Below are positions 24,295-35,694 of a DNA stretch of 64,000 bases, piece after piece; position 1 is the stretch's first letter; each line of letters starts with the position of its first letter. This stretch comes from Pyxicephalus adspersus. Lineage: Eukaryota; Chordata; Amphibia; Anura; Pyxicephalidae. Both the position numbers and the translations under genes were made by a program. Location of the stretch: NCBI RefSeq assembly GCF_032062135.1, contig NC_092858.1, forward strand, positions 126,562,818 to 126,626,817. Reading direction: 5' to 3'. The notes beneath the pieces are model-generated. The model was not told the DNA's origin. It searched no databases and saw only the letters and a program-made list of their open reading frames with translations.

Positions 24295-24640
24295 ACATGA
24301 CCCACTCGCGTCACATGACCATGTCACATTACTGCACCATATGACCCCCACTCATGTCACATGACCATGTCACATGACCCCCCATCACATGACCCCCTCG
24401 CGTCACATGACCATGTCACATGACCGCCTCATATGACCCCATTCGAGCACATGACTGCATCACATGACTGTGTCACATGATCATGTCACATGACCCCATT
24501 CGTGTCACATGACTGCATCACTTGACTGTGCCGCATGACTATGTCACATGACCCACTCGTGTCACATGACCACGTCACAAGACCCCACTCACGTCACATG
24601 ACCATGTCACATGACCCCACATGACTGTGTCACATGAATG
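24295..24640. repeat. Array of about 16 TCACATGA motifs
   Basis: Degenerate tandem repeat built from GTCACATGACC-type units with a period of roughly 12-25 bp. It ends just before the kinase pseudogene. TCACATGA is the M-box form of the E-box bound by MITF/TFE proteins. Confidence 0.85.
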
Positions 24641-24669
24641 CATCATAGCGGTAAAACGGTAAAGAAAAA

Positions 24670-26525
24670 ATCAGAGAAGAGAAAGAGGAGAGGAGCAATG
24701 GAGCTGAGGCCAGTGCCCCAGTAAAGACAATTCGGGAAAGAGACATGGCTCTTTTAAGGATGAAGAAGCAGCAGATGCCAAAACAACAGACACCAGATCC
24801 TGCTGAGAATAATGAGCAAAGCTCCATCCAGGAGATTGGACCTCCAAAGGACAACATTGACCATATCCATGAAGATCCAGGTGAAGGCTGCAGCAAACAG
24901 GCTTGGAGCTGTCCTAAGATGTCAGTCCCAAGCACCAACCCAACAAAGCAGATGGCAGTTGAGAGCAGAGAAGGAAAAACTGAAAGAAAGACAGAAAAGG
25001 CTGTAGACACAAGGTTGCATCTCTCCTAAGGCTGAAAAAAAAGCCTAAGGATAGAGCAGCAGATTCAGAGATCCTGGAAGAGCTGGAAGGTTCTTCAGAG
25101 ATAAAGATAAGCAGCAGCTCCTATGAATTTGCGGAAGATTCGGAAGAAGAAAACTACCAGAGTGCCGCATCCTGGCTAGGATTAGCAGAAAGGAAGAAAC
25201 CAAAAGATGTGGAGAAAAAGACAAACAAGTCTTATACATTTAAGGGAGATTTCTTTTCTGCACTTATAATCACCAAATCTGAAAAGACAAACATGCAGCC
25301 CGTGGAATCATCTGATGAGAAAATCTATCATCCTGCGGGATTCTTTCATGAATCTAAGGAAATTAAAACATCAATAGATTTGAAGAATGCATGTAAAGCA
25401 CAAGAAGAAGGTGGACAGAGTGAGATAGCCACAACAGGAAGTCTGAATAAGGTAGAAGAAATACCCCCACACGCCATTCCTTAACCTGTCCCCTCAGCTC
25501 ATGAAGATAGCCAAAAACCATCCCAATTCTACTCCAGCCACGGGACAAACCCTGTCCCTATCACCTTACAGAAATTAACTTTCCACACTGTTCTCAGAAA
25601 AGGAAACTTTGGAAGTCGGGATGGCAACAGACCATCTACAAGGAGAACAGGTAGCCATAAAAATTTTAAGCAAGAGACAATTGAACAATTTAAGTTACAG
25701 ATCCCTCATGGCTGAGCACAATATTCTCCAGCTAGCAAACCAATGCCCATTCTTAATACATGGATATGCGGCATTTCCAACCCACTACTACATTTATTAT
25801 GTCATAGAACTAGCCAAAGATGGGACACTGGAGAAACTGATAATTTACCCTCGGCCTCTGCACACCGAGGTGGTGAGGTTTATCGGTGCAAAGCTGGTGT
25901 GTGGGTTGCAGTTCCTACACTCCAAAGATATCATACAACGAGATTTGAAACCTTTAAACATCCTTTACACTATTGAGAGACATGCAAAGATTACGGATTT
26001 TGGCCTTTCCATGCCAGTACTGTGGAAAGCAAGGGAGGAGTTGGTACTCTTAGATATTCTGCCCCTGGGATGTGGAAAGACAGGGGATATGATAATGGTG
26101 TAGATTAGTTTTCCTTAGGAGTAATTCTGAATGAGATGTGTCAAGAAATAGGGAAAGGAGAATCAAATCTTCAAGCTGTGTGAGTCGACATTTTGAAGAA
26201 GCTGTTGTGTATAAACCCCGCTAAGAGGCTAGGGGTAAATGGAAAGATAAGAGAGCACAGATTCTTTGGGGGCATTAGGTGGAAGAAACTGGAGGCTGGC
26301 AAAATACCTTCCCCCTTAATAATCTCTACGTATGACATTGATTCCCAATTGAACAATAGTGGGGAGATATCCAATGAGAAATCCCCTAACAATCGTCATA
26401 ACCAGTCACAACAGCTAGACTACAAGGATTTAGGCTTCATTTGTCCTGCATGGGCTGCCCATTACTACATTCATCCAGACATATTGCTTGGAAGAAATAT
26501 TTTAGGCCAAGAAACATCTGTATGA
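24670..26525 (+). pseudogene. Intronless AGC-kinase (PKC-like) retropseudogene
   Basis: The first ~900 bases read as a low-complexity, charged region in shifting frames. The kinase domain starts near 25,590 with a glycine-loop relic, then DHLQGEQVAIKILSKRQ (the VAIK lysine), CPFLIHGYAAF, a YYVIELAKDGTLEKLI hinge, the catalytic loop IIQRDLKPLNIL (His of HRD replaced by Gln) and ITDFGLS. After 26,103 the frame is lost, then resumes at 26,193 with LLCINPAKRLGVNGKIREH and WKKLEAGKIPSPL, the AGC C-lobe and start of the C-tail. No introns interrupt a domain that normally has several, so it is probably a processed copy. I recall expanded PKC-delta-like families in frogs; the exact parent is not certain. 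Confidence 0.72.
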
Positions 26526-26589
26526 ACTAAGGTGTAGATTGCCGTGCACTCTGCTTTTCCCCCATTCCTCCTGGGAAAAGGATTAAAAG

Positions 26590-27140
26590 GGCCTGGGTGA
26601 ATTTGTAAAACTATGCGATCCAGGTCTGGAGTGTTCTAGAAGGTTTGGGTTGTTTGTGTTGGGTTGGAGTTTGTCGGGCCAAACACTCCATCCCTCTACC
26701 GTGTGAGGAATTTGAGGAAAATCCGAAGCAAGGCAAATTGAAGAGGACTGACATCAGAATGAATTTCTTAGTGTGGTGCAGGCATCACATTTACAGAGGA
26801 ATTAGGATAGAAAACATCCATAAAATAACATATAATAAAAATGACAAAAAAAAGCAAGTTTCATCTGGGAAAGGAATAAGGGACCCGGATAAATTTGTAA
26901 ACCTCTGGGATTCAGGTCTGGAGTGTTTTGGAAGGGTTGGGTTGGGTTGGCCAAACACTCCATCCCTATACCAGGTGAAGGATTTGAAGTGACTCTGAAG
27001 CAAGTTGCTGGGTGAGAACTGAAATCAAAATTAAATCCTTGTTCATAGTTTCTAGTTTGGTGCAGGCATCATATTTACATAGGAATTGGGACAGAAAACA
27101 ACCCTAAAGTTAAACCAATATGAAAAAAATAACAAAAAAA
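26590..27140. repeat. Diverged tandem duplication of a ~290 bp unit
   Basis: 26590-26850 and 26882-27140 share CCGGATAAATTTGTAAA-like, CAGGTCTGGAGTGTT, CCAAACACTCCATCCCT and GTGCAGGCATCA in the same order. It directly follows the kinase pseudogene and may be part of the same copied transcript or a later insertion. Confidence 0.7.
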
Positions 27141-28013
27141 CCCATAAAACATAAATAATAAAAAAACTAAAGAAAAAAAAACAGAAACACTGCCATTACT
27201 GCAAGAGTAGGAAGCCATTACTGTCCTGCTGGCTTACAAAAACATGGTCCCCAAGTCCAGCTTTATATCCCAACAGCCATGTTGTTGTAGACTGGTAAAA
27301 TGAGTACAAAACCAGCCAATCAGAGACTCCATTTTTTGTGTGATGACCAGACAAATACTAAGTGCTCTTGAAAGGGTGGCAGGAAGTTCAAAATAAAAAC
27401 AGCAGCATATTACATGAAATCTTCCGGCAGCCCGCCTTCAGGACTACAAGAACATGGCTGCCGAGGTCAGAAAAAATTCCTGACCTTAGCAGCCAATTTC
27501 TTGTAGAACAGCAAGGAAGCAATCCAATTCGTTTTTTTTTTTATTCTCTGGGCCTTAGCAAAAAAATAAGAAAATTTGCCACTTAAAATATGGGGTGCAT
27601 GACCTTGAGGAGCAGGAGGAAGGAGGTGTATATATATCTGACAAACATTTTACGATGTTCTGTTCCTCTTCCATTTCAGTTCCCAAAATGTTGATAAGAT
27701 TTTGCCTTCATTTGAGGTTATTTTATTTTTTCCTACAATTTTCCATAATTTAACCTGGAAATAAAGTTCCTCTGGAGTAAAACGGTTGTGTAGGTTTTAC
27801 GAAACACTTACCTGATGGAAGATGAGGGCCTGGCTAATGTAGCCCCAGCTGCTGTTCTGCAACTTCTGAAATGTATGGATCCCAGCAGTAGAGGTAAGAG
27901 GACGACACTTCCTGACGCATAAGCCTGGTTTATCAGAAACAAGACAGCTCAGGATACCCAACAAGCCAGGAGTAAAGGCTGAATGTTGTACTGTGGAAGG
28001 GACATATATATAT

Positions 28014-28673
28014 TGTGACACAAAGGCAGTATTGGAGGTGGAAGAAAGATATATTTGCCCAGGATTCCTCTTTTATGTGAGGTATATTTGTCCAAGATTC
28101 CTCTCCTGTGTGAAGTAGCAGGTGGATGACTCTCACCTGTGAGATAATTAATTAAGAAGCACTGAGGATGGGGATATAACCCAGAGCCAGGAGCTCAGTC
28201 ACGAGCCTAATTTGGTGAGACACAGACAGGGGTCTGTGCAGGCTCAGCTTGGCTTAGAGAGACACAGCCAGGTGGACTGTGTGAGAGAAAGCCTAGTTTG
28301 GAGAGACACAGACAGGGGTCTGTGCAGGCTCAGTGTAACTTTGGACTGTGTGGGAGAGCTCTGTTTGGAAGCGCAGACAGTCGGTCTGTGAGGAGCTCTC
28401 TGCCTGGGGACACAGAAAGTTGGTCTGGGTGAATGAACAGAAACCTGAGTAAAAGGTTGCTGATAGCTTTGTTTGGAGCTGACAGGGAGAAGCCCTCCAG
28501 CTGATAGACAGGAACATTGGATGTATAGTAAGTGCCGGACAGGCAAGGTTTTCTTTTGCTATTTTTGTTATTTTAGCTGCAACCTTCAAATAAACCCCCC
28601 TAAACTGAGTTGGATGAACCAGACAAGTGTCCTTTGACCCCAGCAAAGGAGATCCTGAGCTTAACCCCTCACA
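28014..28673 (+). mobile_element. Solo LTR, 660 bp
   Basis: Starts TGTGACACAAAGG and ends CCCCTCACA, a TG...CA pair with a short inverted end (TGTGA/TCACA). ATATAT flanks both sides, fitting a 4-6 bp target duplication. Inside are repeated AGACACAGACAGGGGTCTGTG phrases and an AAATAAA signal near 28,588. No internal retroviral genes adjoin it, so it is a recombined solo LTR. Gypsy or ERV type is not decided. Confidence 0.75.
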
Positions 28674-30450
28674 ATATATATTTCTCTTGAGGGTGGACAA
28701 GGTTTAGGATGTAAGTGCCTATGGTTAGATGTAGATAAATTTATTTGAACAATGTGATAACTAATCTAAGTGTATGCTAATACTATTATTATTATTGTAG
28801 TGCAACTGGTACATACTGGTCTCATCATTTCTCTTTCCTGAAGAAGCACATCCTGCGAAACGCATTGAAAGATACCAAGACACATAATACTATAATACAC
28901 ATAGAGTTGTTACATGTATGCTTTATTGTTTAAATCAATTATGTTTTTTTAAATATGTTTATGAACGTCCATTGATGGAAGTTGCCTTTAAAATCTGTAA
29001 CAACGCTTGATATGTATCTGTAATGGTGACATTATTCCCACTGGCCAGCAATGTAAGAGGTATTCTTCCTACTGACCACCACACTAATATTTTGTGAGCC
29101 TCAGATATAGTGGTTATAAAAGTGGTTACCTGAGGACCTGAAAGTTATCTCAAGGGTTCCCCCGTGTAAATAGAAGATAAAGGCTGATTTAGGCATCCTG
29201 GTTTATTTCTTTTTCTCCTATGGCTTGACTTTATTCTTGGACACATATCTTCAGGGGCATATTTATTTAGGGCACAGTTCTTGATAACTTTAATAAGCTG
29301 TTCAGTAAATTAGATAACTGAAATAAAAAACTTAACACAGCAACTTAAACTATTTTTTTTAAAATGAACCCTTTATGCAATCTGGCAATGGGAAGAAAAC
29401 ACATTCAATGTACCTGCTTTGTTTTTGATTAAAATTTTATTAAAAACATAATTTTTAAAAACAACAATACAATAGAAAAAGTAAAGCTATAAGCATAATT
29501 CATAAAACTACCATTAGGAAACAAATAAATTGCATACATACAAAAAAAAGTCTGAACAATTGAGACAGTTGTTTTATATCATATTTTAGTTTGATTTGAT
29601 TGCTGTATGACATTGAAATACCTTGAGGCAAGATATGGCATAAGTGTCACACACAGCCATGCAGAGGACAGTTATCCATGAGTTCATTTGTATACATTTT
29701 CCTTTTTTCTGGGTAAAAAAAAAATCTGTTTTAGATTTTTTTATTTTGTACATACATAATAAAGTAAAATGTTTGTCTTATTTTACACCAATGTAAACAG
29801 TTTTATTTAACATACCTGTACTCAGATATTTCAATGAGGCTATATTGACAGCCTTGCTGTTTTATGCAAAGATGAGTTATACAGAGGCTGACAAAAAAAA
29901 ACCCACTCCACAGAAAAATACAAATAAGGCTGCCCTCGGTGGTGGCCACATGCATAATGGCCTAGGCATCTGATCACATGATCTCAGGTGAAGAAAGGGA
30001 ATAGATTCTTCACTGCAGCAGAGATCACAAAACCAAGCTCCTAGATGTTTAGTGACTCACACTAAAGCAATTCATGGGATTGCTGAGATTTTCCTAAGGA
30101 ATATGTGACATCCCTTATTTACTCCTTATTTAGCCATCCCAAAAAACTGGTATTATTGAAATGCTGTATCTTTATAGTAAATGATGGAAATATTGTATCT
30201 TTATGGTAAATGATAGTACAGATTCATTTTAATAGATTATACCTGCAGTGGTAGAAATAAGCAGTTACATAATAACACCAAAAAACAACAAAGATATCTA
30301 AAAAAAAACTATTTTTTTATAAATATATAAAAACATTTGGAAAGCATCAGGCTACATTTGTTTGAACATTGAGACCACAAATCAACAAGAGAAACGTGTC
30401 TCTGGATGGTTGTATGTAACTCAAAATACTTTTTATAGATCCTGAGGACT
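28674..30450. other. 3' flank of F5, likely containing its 3' UTR
   Basis: No gene. A candidate AATAAA on the minus strand at about 29,803 would give a 3' UTR of about 650 nt. A dispersed-repeat phrase GCGAAACGCATTGAAAG occurs at 28,855 and again in related form at 58,505. Confidence 0.35.
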
Positions 30451-30594
30451 TTAAATATTACAACCATAAAGTTCCACTCTCAGGACAATGCTTTGTTTCC
30501 AACTTTTTGGAACTATTCTCAGGAATCGTGAAAATATTGGAGGATTGAAGGTATTCTGAGCATATCCGACACTGTTGCTGTTTCCTTTAAATAT
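30451..30594 (-). CDS. F5: F5 exon 25 equivalent, end of C2
   Basis: 144 nt, phase 0, acceptor TTTTTAG|ATA. Encodes [19 protein letters not shown] to VELYGCNI and TAA. The final Cys closes the C2 disulphide; the human C-terminal Tyr is missing. Confidence 0.95.
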   Translation of the reverse strand: MFKGNSNSVGYAQNTFNPPIFSRFLRIVPKSWKQSIVLRVELYGCNI

Positions 30595-33500
30595 CTAAAA
30601 ACAAAAAAGTACAGTGAGACAACTTTTGTTTAATCAAACAATACACGGTTATCTAATTTCTAACTTACAAACCCAAATGTTTAACAATAACAAATATAAA
30701 CTGCTGCTGTTTAAAGCTGAACTCTAGCCTATTACTTTCCTATTTCCACACTTTAAGATAGTCCTGTACTTATAGTGTTTAGTCATATTCCCCTGAACAC
30801 TGTGTGTTTTACAAAAAAGCATTAGAAGCTGCAGTGGTATTTTGAACGCTCTGCATTTCCTTTCTGATGAGCCAAAAACGTTGGCCACTCCTCTCCATGT
30901 GCGCTGTTCTGACTCTTTCAACTATTTGCTTTCTGCCCTATCAGTCATTTTATTTCAGCGTTATGGGCGAGCCTTTACTGAGGTGGTCTACCTGCAAATA
31001 CAGCCTGGCCAGGAATGCTTATGTACTAGAACAGTGTGTGAGAGGCAGTGCTGTGGTTTGAGAAATCCCCTGTTTTTAAAAGAAATTTTCTTTTCTGTTG
31101 ACATGGTGCTTTTTTTCACAGACTACAGCTAACACAGGAGTCACAAAGCAGTTCAGTGAGTCATGGAACCTCCAATGCAAATAAAGGTGCCTTGGACAAG
31201 CACAGACACAACACAAAAGATCTGGGGTTTGTGATTTATTGTGCTGTCAGCGGTTGTACAGGGAAACTGATAACAAAGGTTACTGAAAAACTGTTTGGGA
31301 GAGCAAGTTTGGAGGTATGGAGCAGATTTTGGGTGTGACCAGAGTTCAGAGAGAGAGAGAGTTATTCTGATTTCAATAAATTAGAGAAATAAAGGGTTGA
31401 TCCTGTTTTTTCCAGCCCCTTTATTGACGTCACAAGGGCTAATAGGTGGGATTACATGGTAATTAAAACATATTCTGAGGGGACAGTAAGATAGGTACTT
31501 TTCAGGGGTCTTAAGGGGCTGAAAAGAGTTCAGTTTTAAAGGACAGACAAAATCATAACACCAATTTCATTGTAGATATTATTTTGGAATCCTGAGAACG
31601 GGTTTAAATTACATGCTACCAATTAGGAAAAATAGATATTTATCTTATTGTTCTACTCAGCACTGAGTCGACTTTCCTTGTTACTAACCCAGCCCCTTTA
31701 ATCCTGTTCCATCTTAGAGCACCAAGCCCTCTCTAGCCCCTTCCATTCTTGAGCACCCAGCACCTTCCATCTTGCAAAGCTCAAGCTGCCTAGTTCTTTC
31801 CATTCTGTACAGCCCAGCCTCCTTTTGTCCTTTTCATCTTTCAGCACCCAGCACCTTCAGAATCTTCGATCTTGCAATGCCTGGTCACCTCTATTCACTT
31901 CCACCCCTCTCTAACTTGCAGCACCTAGCGCCCTACAGCCCCTATCATCCTGTAGTATCCAAACCCCTCTGGTGTCTTACGTCTTGCAGTACCCAGCTCC
32001 TTCCATTTTGCAGCAGACAGCCTTGCAGGACCCAGCCATACCCAGCACAGTCTCCAGCTCCTTTCAGCTATTTCCATCTTGAGGCAACAAGTCACCTTTA
32101 ACTTTTTGCACCTTGTAGCACCCAGGCCATCCAACCCATTCCAGCCCATTTTGACTCCTTTTTCTATAATGCAGCATCCAGCCCTTTCCATCTTGCAGAG
32201 TCAAGCCCCCTTTGACCTCTTTTATCATGCAGCACCCAACCCCTTCTATCTTACCCAGCCACCCCTAGCCCCTTCTAACAAGCTTTATTTTACCTTTTCC
32301 ATTGAGGTGGAATCATCGATGTAGGATTTCCAGGTCTTTCCATTGTCACTGTAGTGAATACTGTAGGATTCAACATACAGTTCAGTAGTGAGCTGTCTGG
32401 CACCTTGCGTTGCTATTGCAGTAATTTTCTTGGTTGTAAGCAAGTCAATTTGAAGCCACTGTTGGTTGTTATTTGACTGTATGAAGAAACAAAAGTAAGA
32501 AAACACAAATTAATTGCCTCCTCAAGTGGTCATATATTATAACAAATAGAGACAATATTTTGTATACAGAAGAACAAATATATTTACAAAGTGAATGTGA
32601 CATTTGCAAAGCATTTGCTGCAGCTAAATCCATCATGTTATTTAATATACAAATACCATGAAGATTCATTTGCAGTAAGTTTCAATGCTTTATAAATATA
32701 CAGTATATACAATATATAGTGTGGTGAAATGGATATATAAATGTCAACTCCAGACAATCAATAAAATCAATAAATGACCTTCCAATGGTATCGAACCAGT
32801 ATGAAAGCACAATGTCCATTTGGTGAAACTTTTTTGCTTCTGCAAGCAACCACAACTGCTGAATGTCAGAGCAGTGCCTTGGCTGGACATCCAAAAGCCA
32901 AAAGGGTTAAGGAGCGAAATGTGTGCGGGCATGGGACATAAACATTACAGAAAATCATGATAAAATAATGGAGGGTTCTGAAGACTCACATTATGAATGT
33001 GTTTTTAGGATTTCAGTATCAGAGCACAAGGCAATGCAGTTGCCACAGCTAAGACTAATGCAAAGTTAAGGCTCAGTTGACAAAGCATTCAAAATAAGCA
33101 TGGAAGTCCATGTATTGTGGTTGTATGCAGATTTTATCTGAGCGTCTATCCAGCCTCCATTACATGCCAGGCAGTGGATGCTTTCCTCCATGGTTACTGC
33201 CAATAAAATACTGGAACTACTGTAAATAACCCTGCCATCTTAACCACATTAATAGTTGGTGGAGCTAATAATTTCCAAAACTAGAGATGGTTGTTTCAGA
33301 ACTCCTGGATAAGCAAGATAACACCAGCTACAACCATAGCTCCTACATTACAACTTAGAGCACTGTGCAGATAGATTGTTTCCATTGTATAGCATTTTTT
33401 TAAAATACATTAAAATAAATACTTATTAGGACATCTAAGCTACATACATATTTCAGATTACTACAGCTAAAAACAATCTTTTTGATATGAGTGAATGAGC

Positions 33501-35629
33501 TATACACACAAATCTGTTTAATCCTATAGAGAGGGGGTTGGATGAGCTGCAGGCACCCCACTCTGTCCTCCACTCAGAATAAATTTTTTAAATATGAACT
33601 TAAAGATAAAAATATTTCTAACTAGATTTTTTTAGGTCTAATTCTACCTAATAGAAAAGTATTTTGTTCCTAAAATATTTTGAAAAATAATTTGAATATA
33701 CCTTTGCTTGCCAAGCATTAACAGATCCAGCTTTATTAAGGCGTGCCAATGATGGTAACCATGATGATGAGTACCAAGAAGATTTGTATGAAGAAGCTGT
33801 TATTTGTTCATCCTTGATTTTATTATTCTCCAGGCCTAGGGGAGCTGAACATCCTGGATAAAAACAATACATCTCATTAAAACACGTCGCCATGTGAAAT
33901 TGATATATTGTAACTTAAAAAGCCCTAATTTGGCTTGCCTGCACTCTCCTTGGAGCACCTCCTAAGCCCTATTTGTTCTATAAACATAATTTTTTCAAGG
34001 TGTCATTGGTCAAGTACACTTTCCTTTTGTCTTCCTCCAGTAGATATGTAGGCCTCTAATGCTGCAGACACCAGGCCACACCACCCGCTGACCACCCATC
34101 TAAAACACCTGGACAATTGTTCATTTTAAAAGATACTTGGCAGTGGCAACTAATTGGTAGCTGCATTACTGTAGATGACTATGGTGATACAATAGGGGAA
34201 GGTAAGACCAAGTCATGGCTTAACCAAGAAGTAAGATTCGAGAAGTTCAGGATTCTGTATGAGCAGGCTTCCTCAGGTGCCAGGATTGTAAGGACCACAT
34301 CCATTCAGTACGTTTTAGATACTGTTCCTATAATGTTGTATTGTGGATGAGCTGTCTACATGAACTTACGTGTGCATGGACATATCCAGAATACATCTCA
34401 AAGATTATTTTCTTTTTCTCATTCTGATGGCCATAAGTAATCCTACATTCCCCTAGAATGATTACAGCACTTTCATAACACCAGCCCTTTTCAGTGCAAG
34501 ATCTGAGTCTATTGAGAGTGTCTGGGTTAATAGTATTATAGTAAGTGGATGCTTTTTTGTTACTGTTGACCCCATCAGCATAATAGGAAATATCTATCCA
34601 AATGTTTCCCAGGCCTGAAGTTAAAGAAGACCTATAAAGCATCAGCAATTCTGGAAATGTAGGCAGTTTCTGCATGTTTTGTTATTTATAGTAACTGTGA
34701 GTGGTTTGCTGTGCTTTTGTATGATTTATTTTCATTTAATAAATCTATTAAATTAAAAAAAATCAATATTTTAAACAACCTTACCATTTATTTCACACCC
34801 AAGCAATTCCATGCGAAGTGCTGGTTTATTGTTGTACTTTGTAGGATATACTCTTATGTATCGTGCTGCAATTGGAGGGTCAAACTGATTTTCTTTTATA
34901 CTGGATGAGTCTGCATTCCCTTGAAAAATCTGCAAAGATGAATACAAACAGGTTGATTATTTTTTGCATAAATTGCATGCAGAAAAGTTTATATATATAT
35001 GCTGTTATTGTTACTATGTAATCTGTTTTATAAAGAATGCAAAAAAATATATGGTATGTTCACAGTTTTTGGGAAAGTATTGATGGATCAGTATCATTTT
35101 TTAAATGATTTAGCCTTAAAGAATAATTAAATCCAAAACAAAAGTATTGTTCCAGGTGATGTCTGCAAAGTCAGCAAATCATACAAACAGAATTAGAAAA
35201 AAAAGAAAAAATAGAAACATCTACAAATTTAAATGAAAAAGGTAATCTTTATTATTTGTGATTCACTCGGCTTACAATTCAAGTGTCTTAACATAGGTGG
35301 GGTACATAGTGTGTTGGGGTAGTGCAAAGGAAGGACCCAAGCAAAAATAAATGGTTGGGTGAGAGTACCTTTACTTCGAACTGTAGGCCAGGTGAGGAAA
35401 AATGTCTCTGCTGTGCTTGATGGAATTCTTATTATTGAACTGTATTTATATAGCGCCAACATATTACACAGCGCTATACATTAGAGGTAGAAAGTGGCAG
35501 ACAGATACAAGCAATGACACAGGAGGAGGAGGGGATACTGTCCAGAAGAGCTTAAAATCTAAGCAAAAAAAATGGAATAAAATTTTTTTTCCTGTTGAAG
35601 TGTGCTTGCTAAATGCTTTCCCACTATAC

Positions 35630-35694
<65 letters not shown>

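Noticed and set aside
24295..24640. CRISPR-like array
   Set aside because: Units are short, degenerate and of uneven spacing in a vertebrate genome; it is a minisatellite.
28244..28700. Minus-strand ORFs of 100-135 codons
   Set aside because: Fall inside the solo LTR, antisense to its polyadenylation signal.
31772..32324. Overlapping plus-strand ORFs with Pro/Ser-rich translation
   Set aside because: Produced by the pyrimidine-rich minisatellite; no start context or conservation signal.
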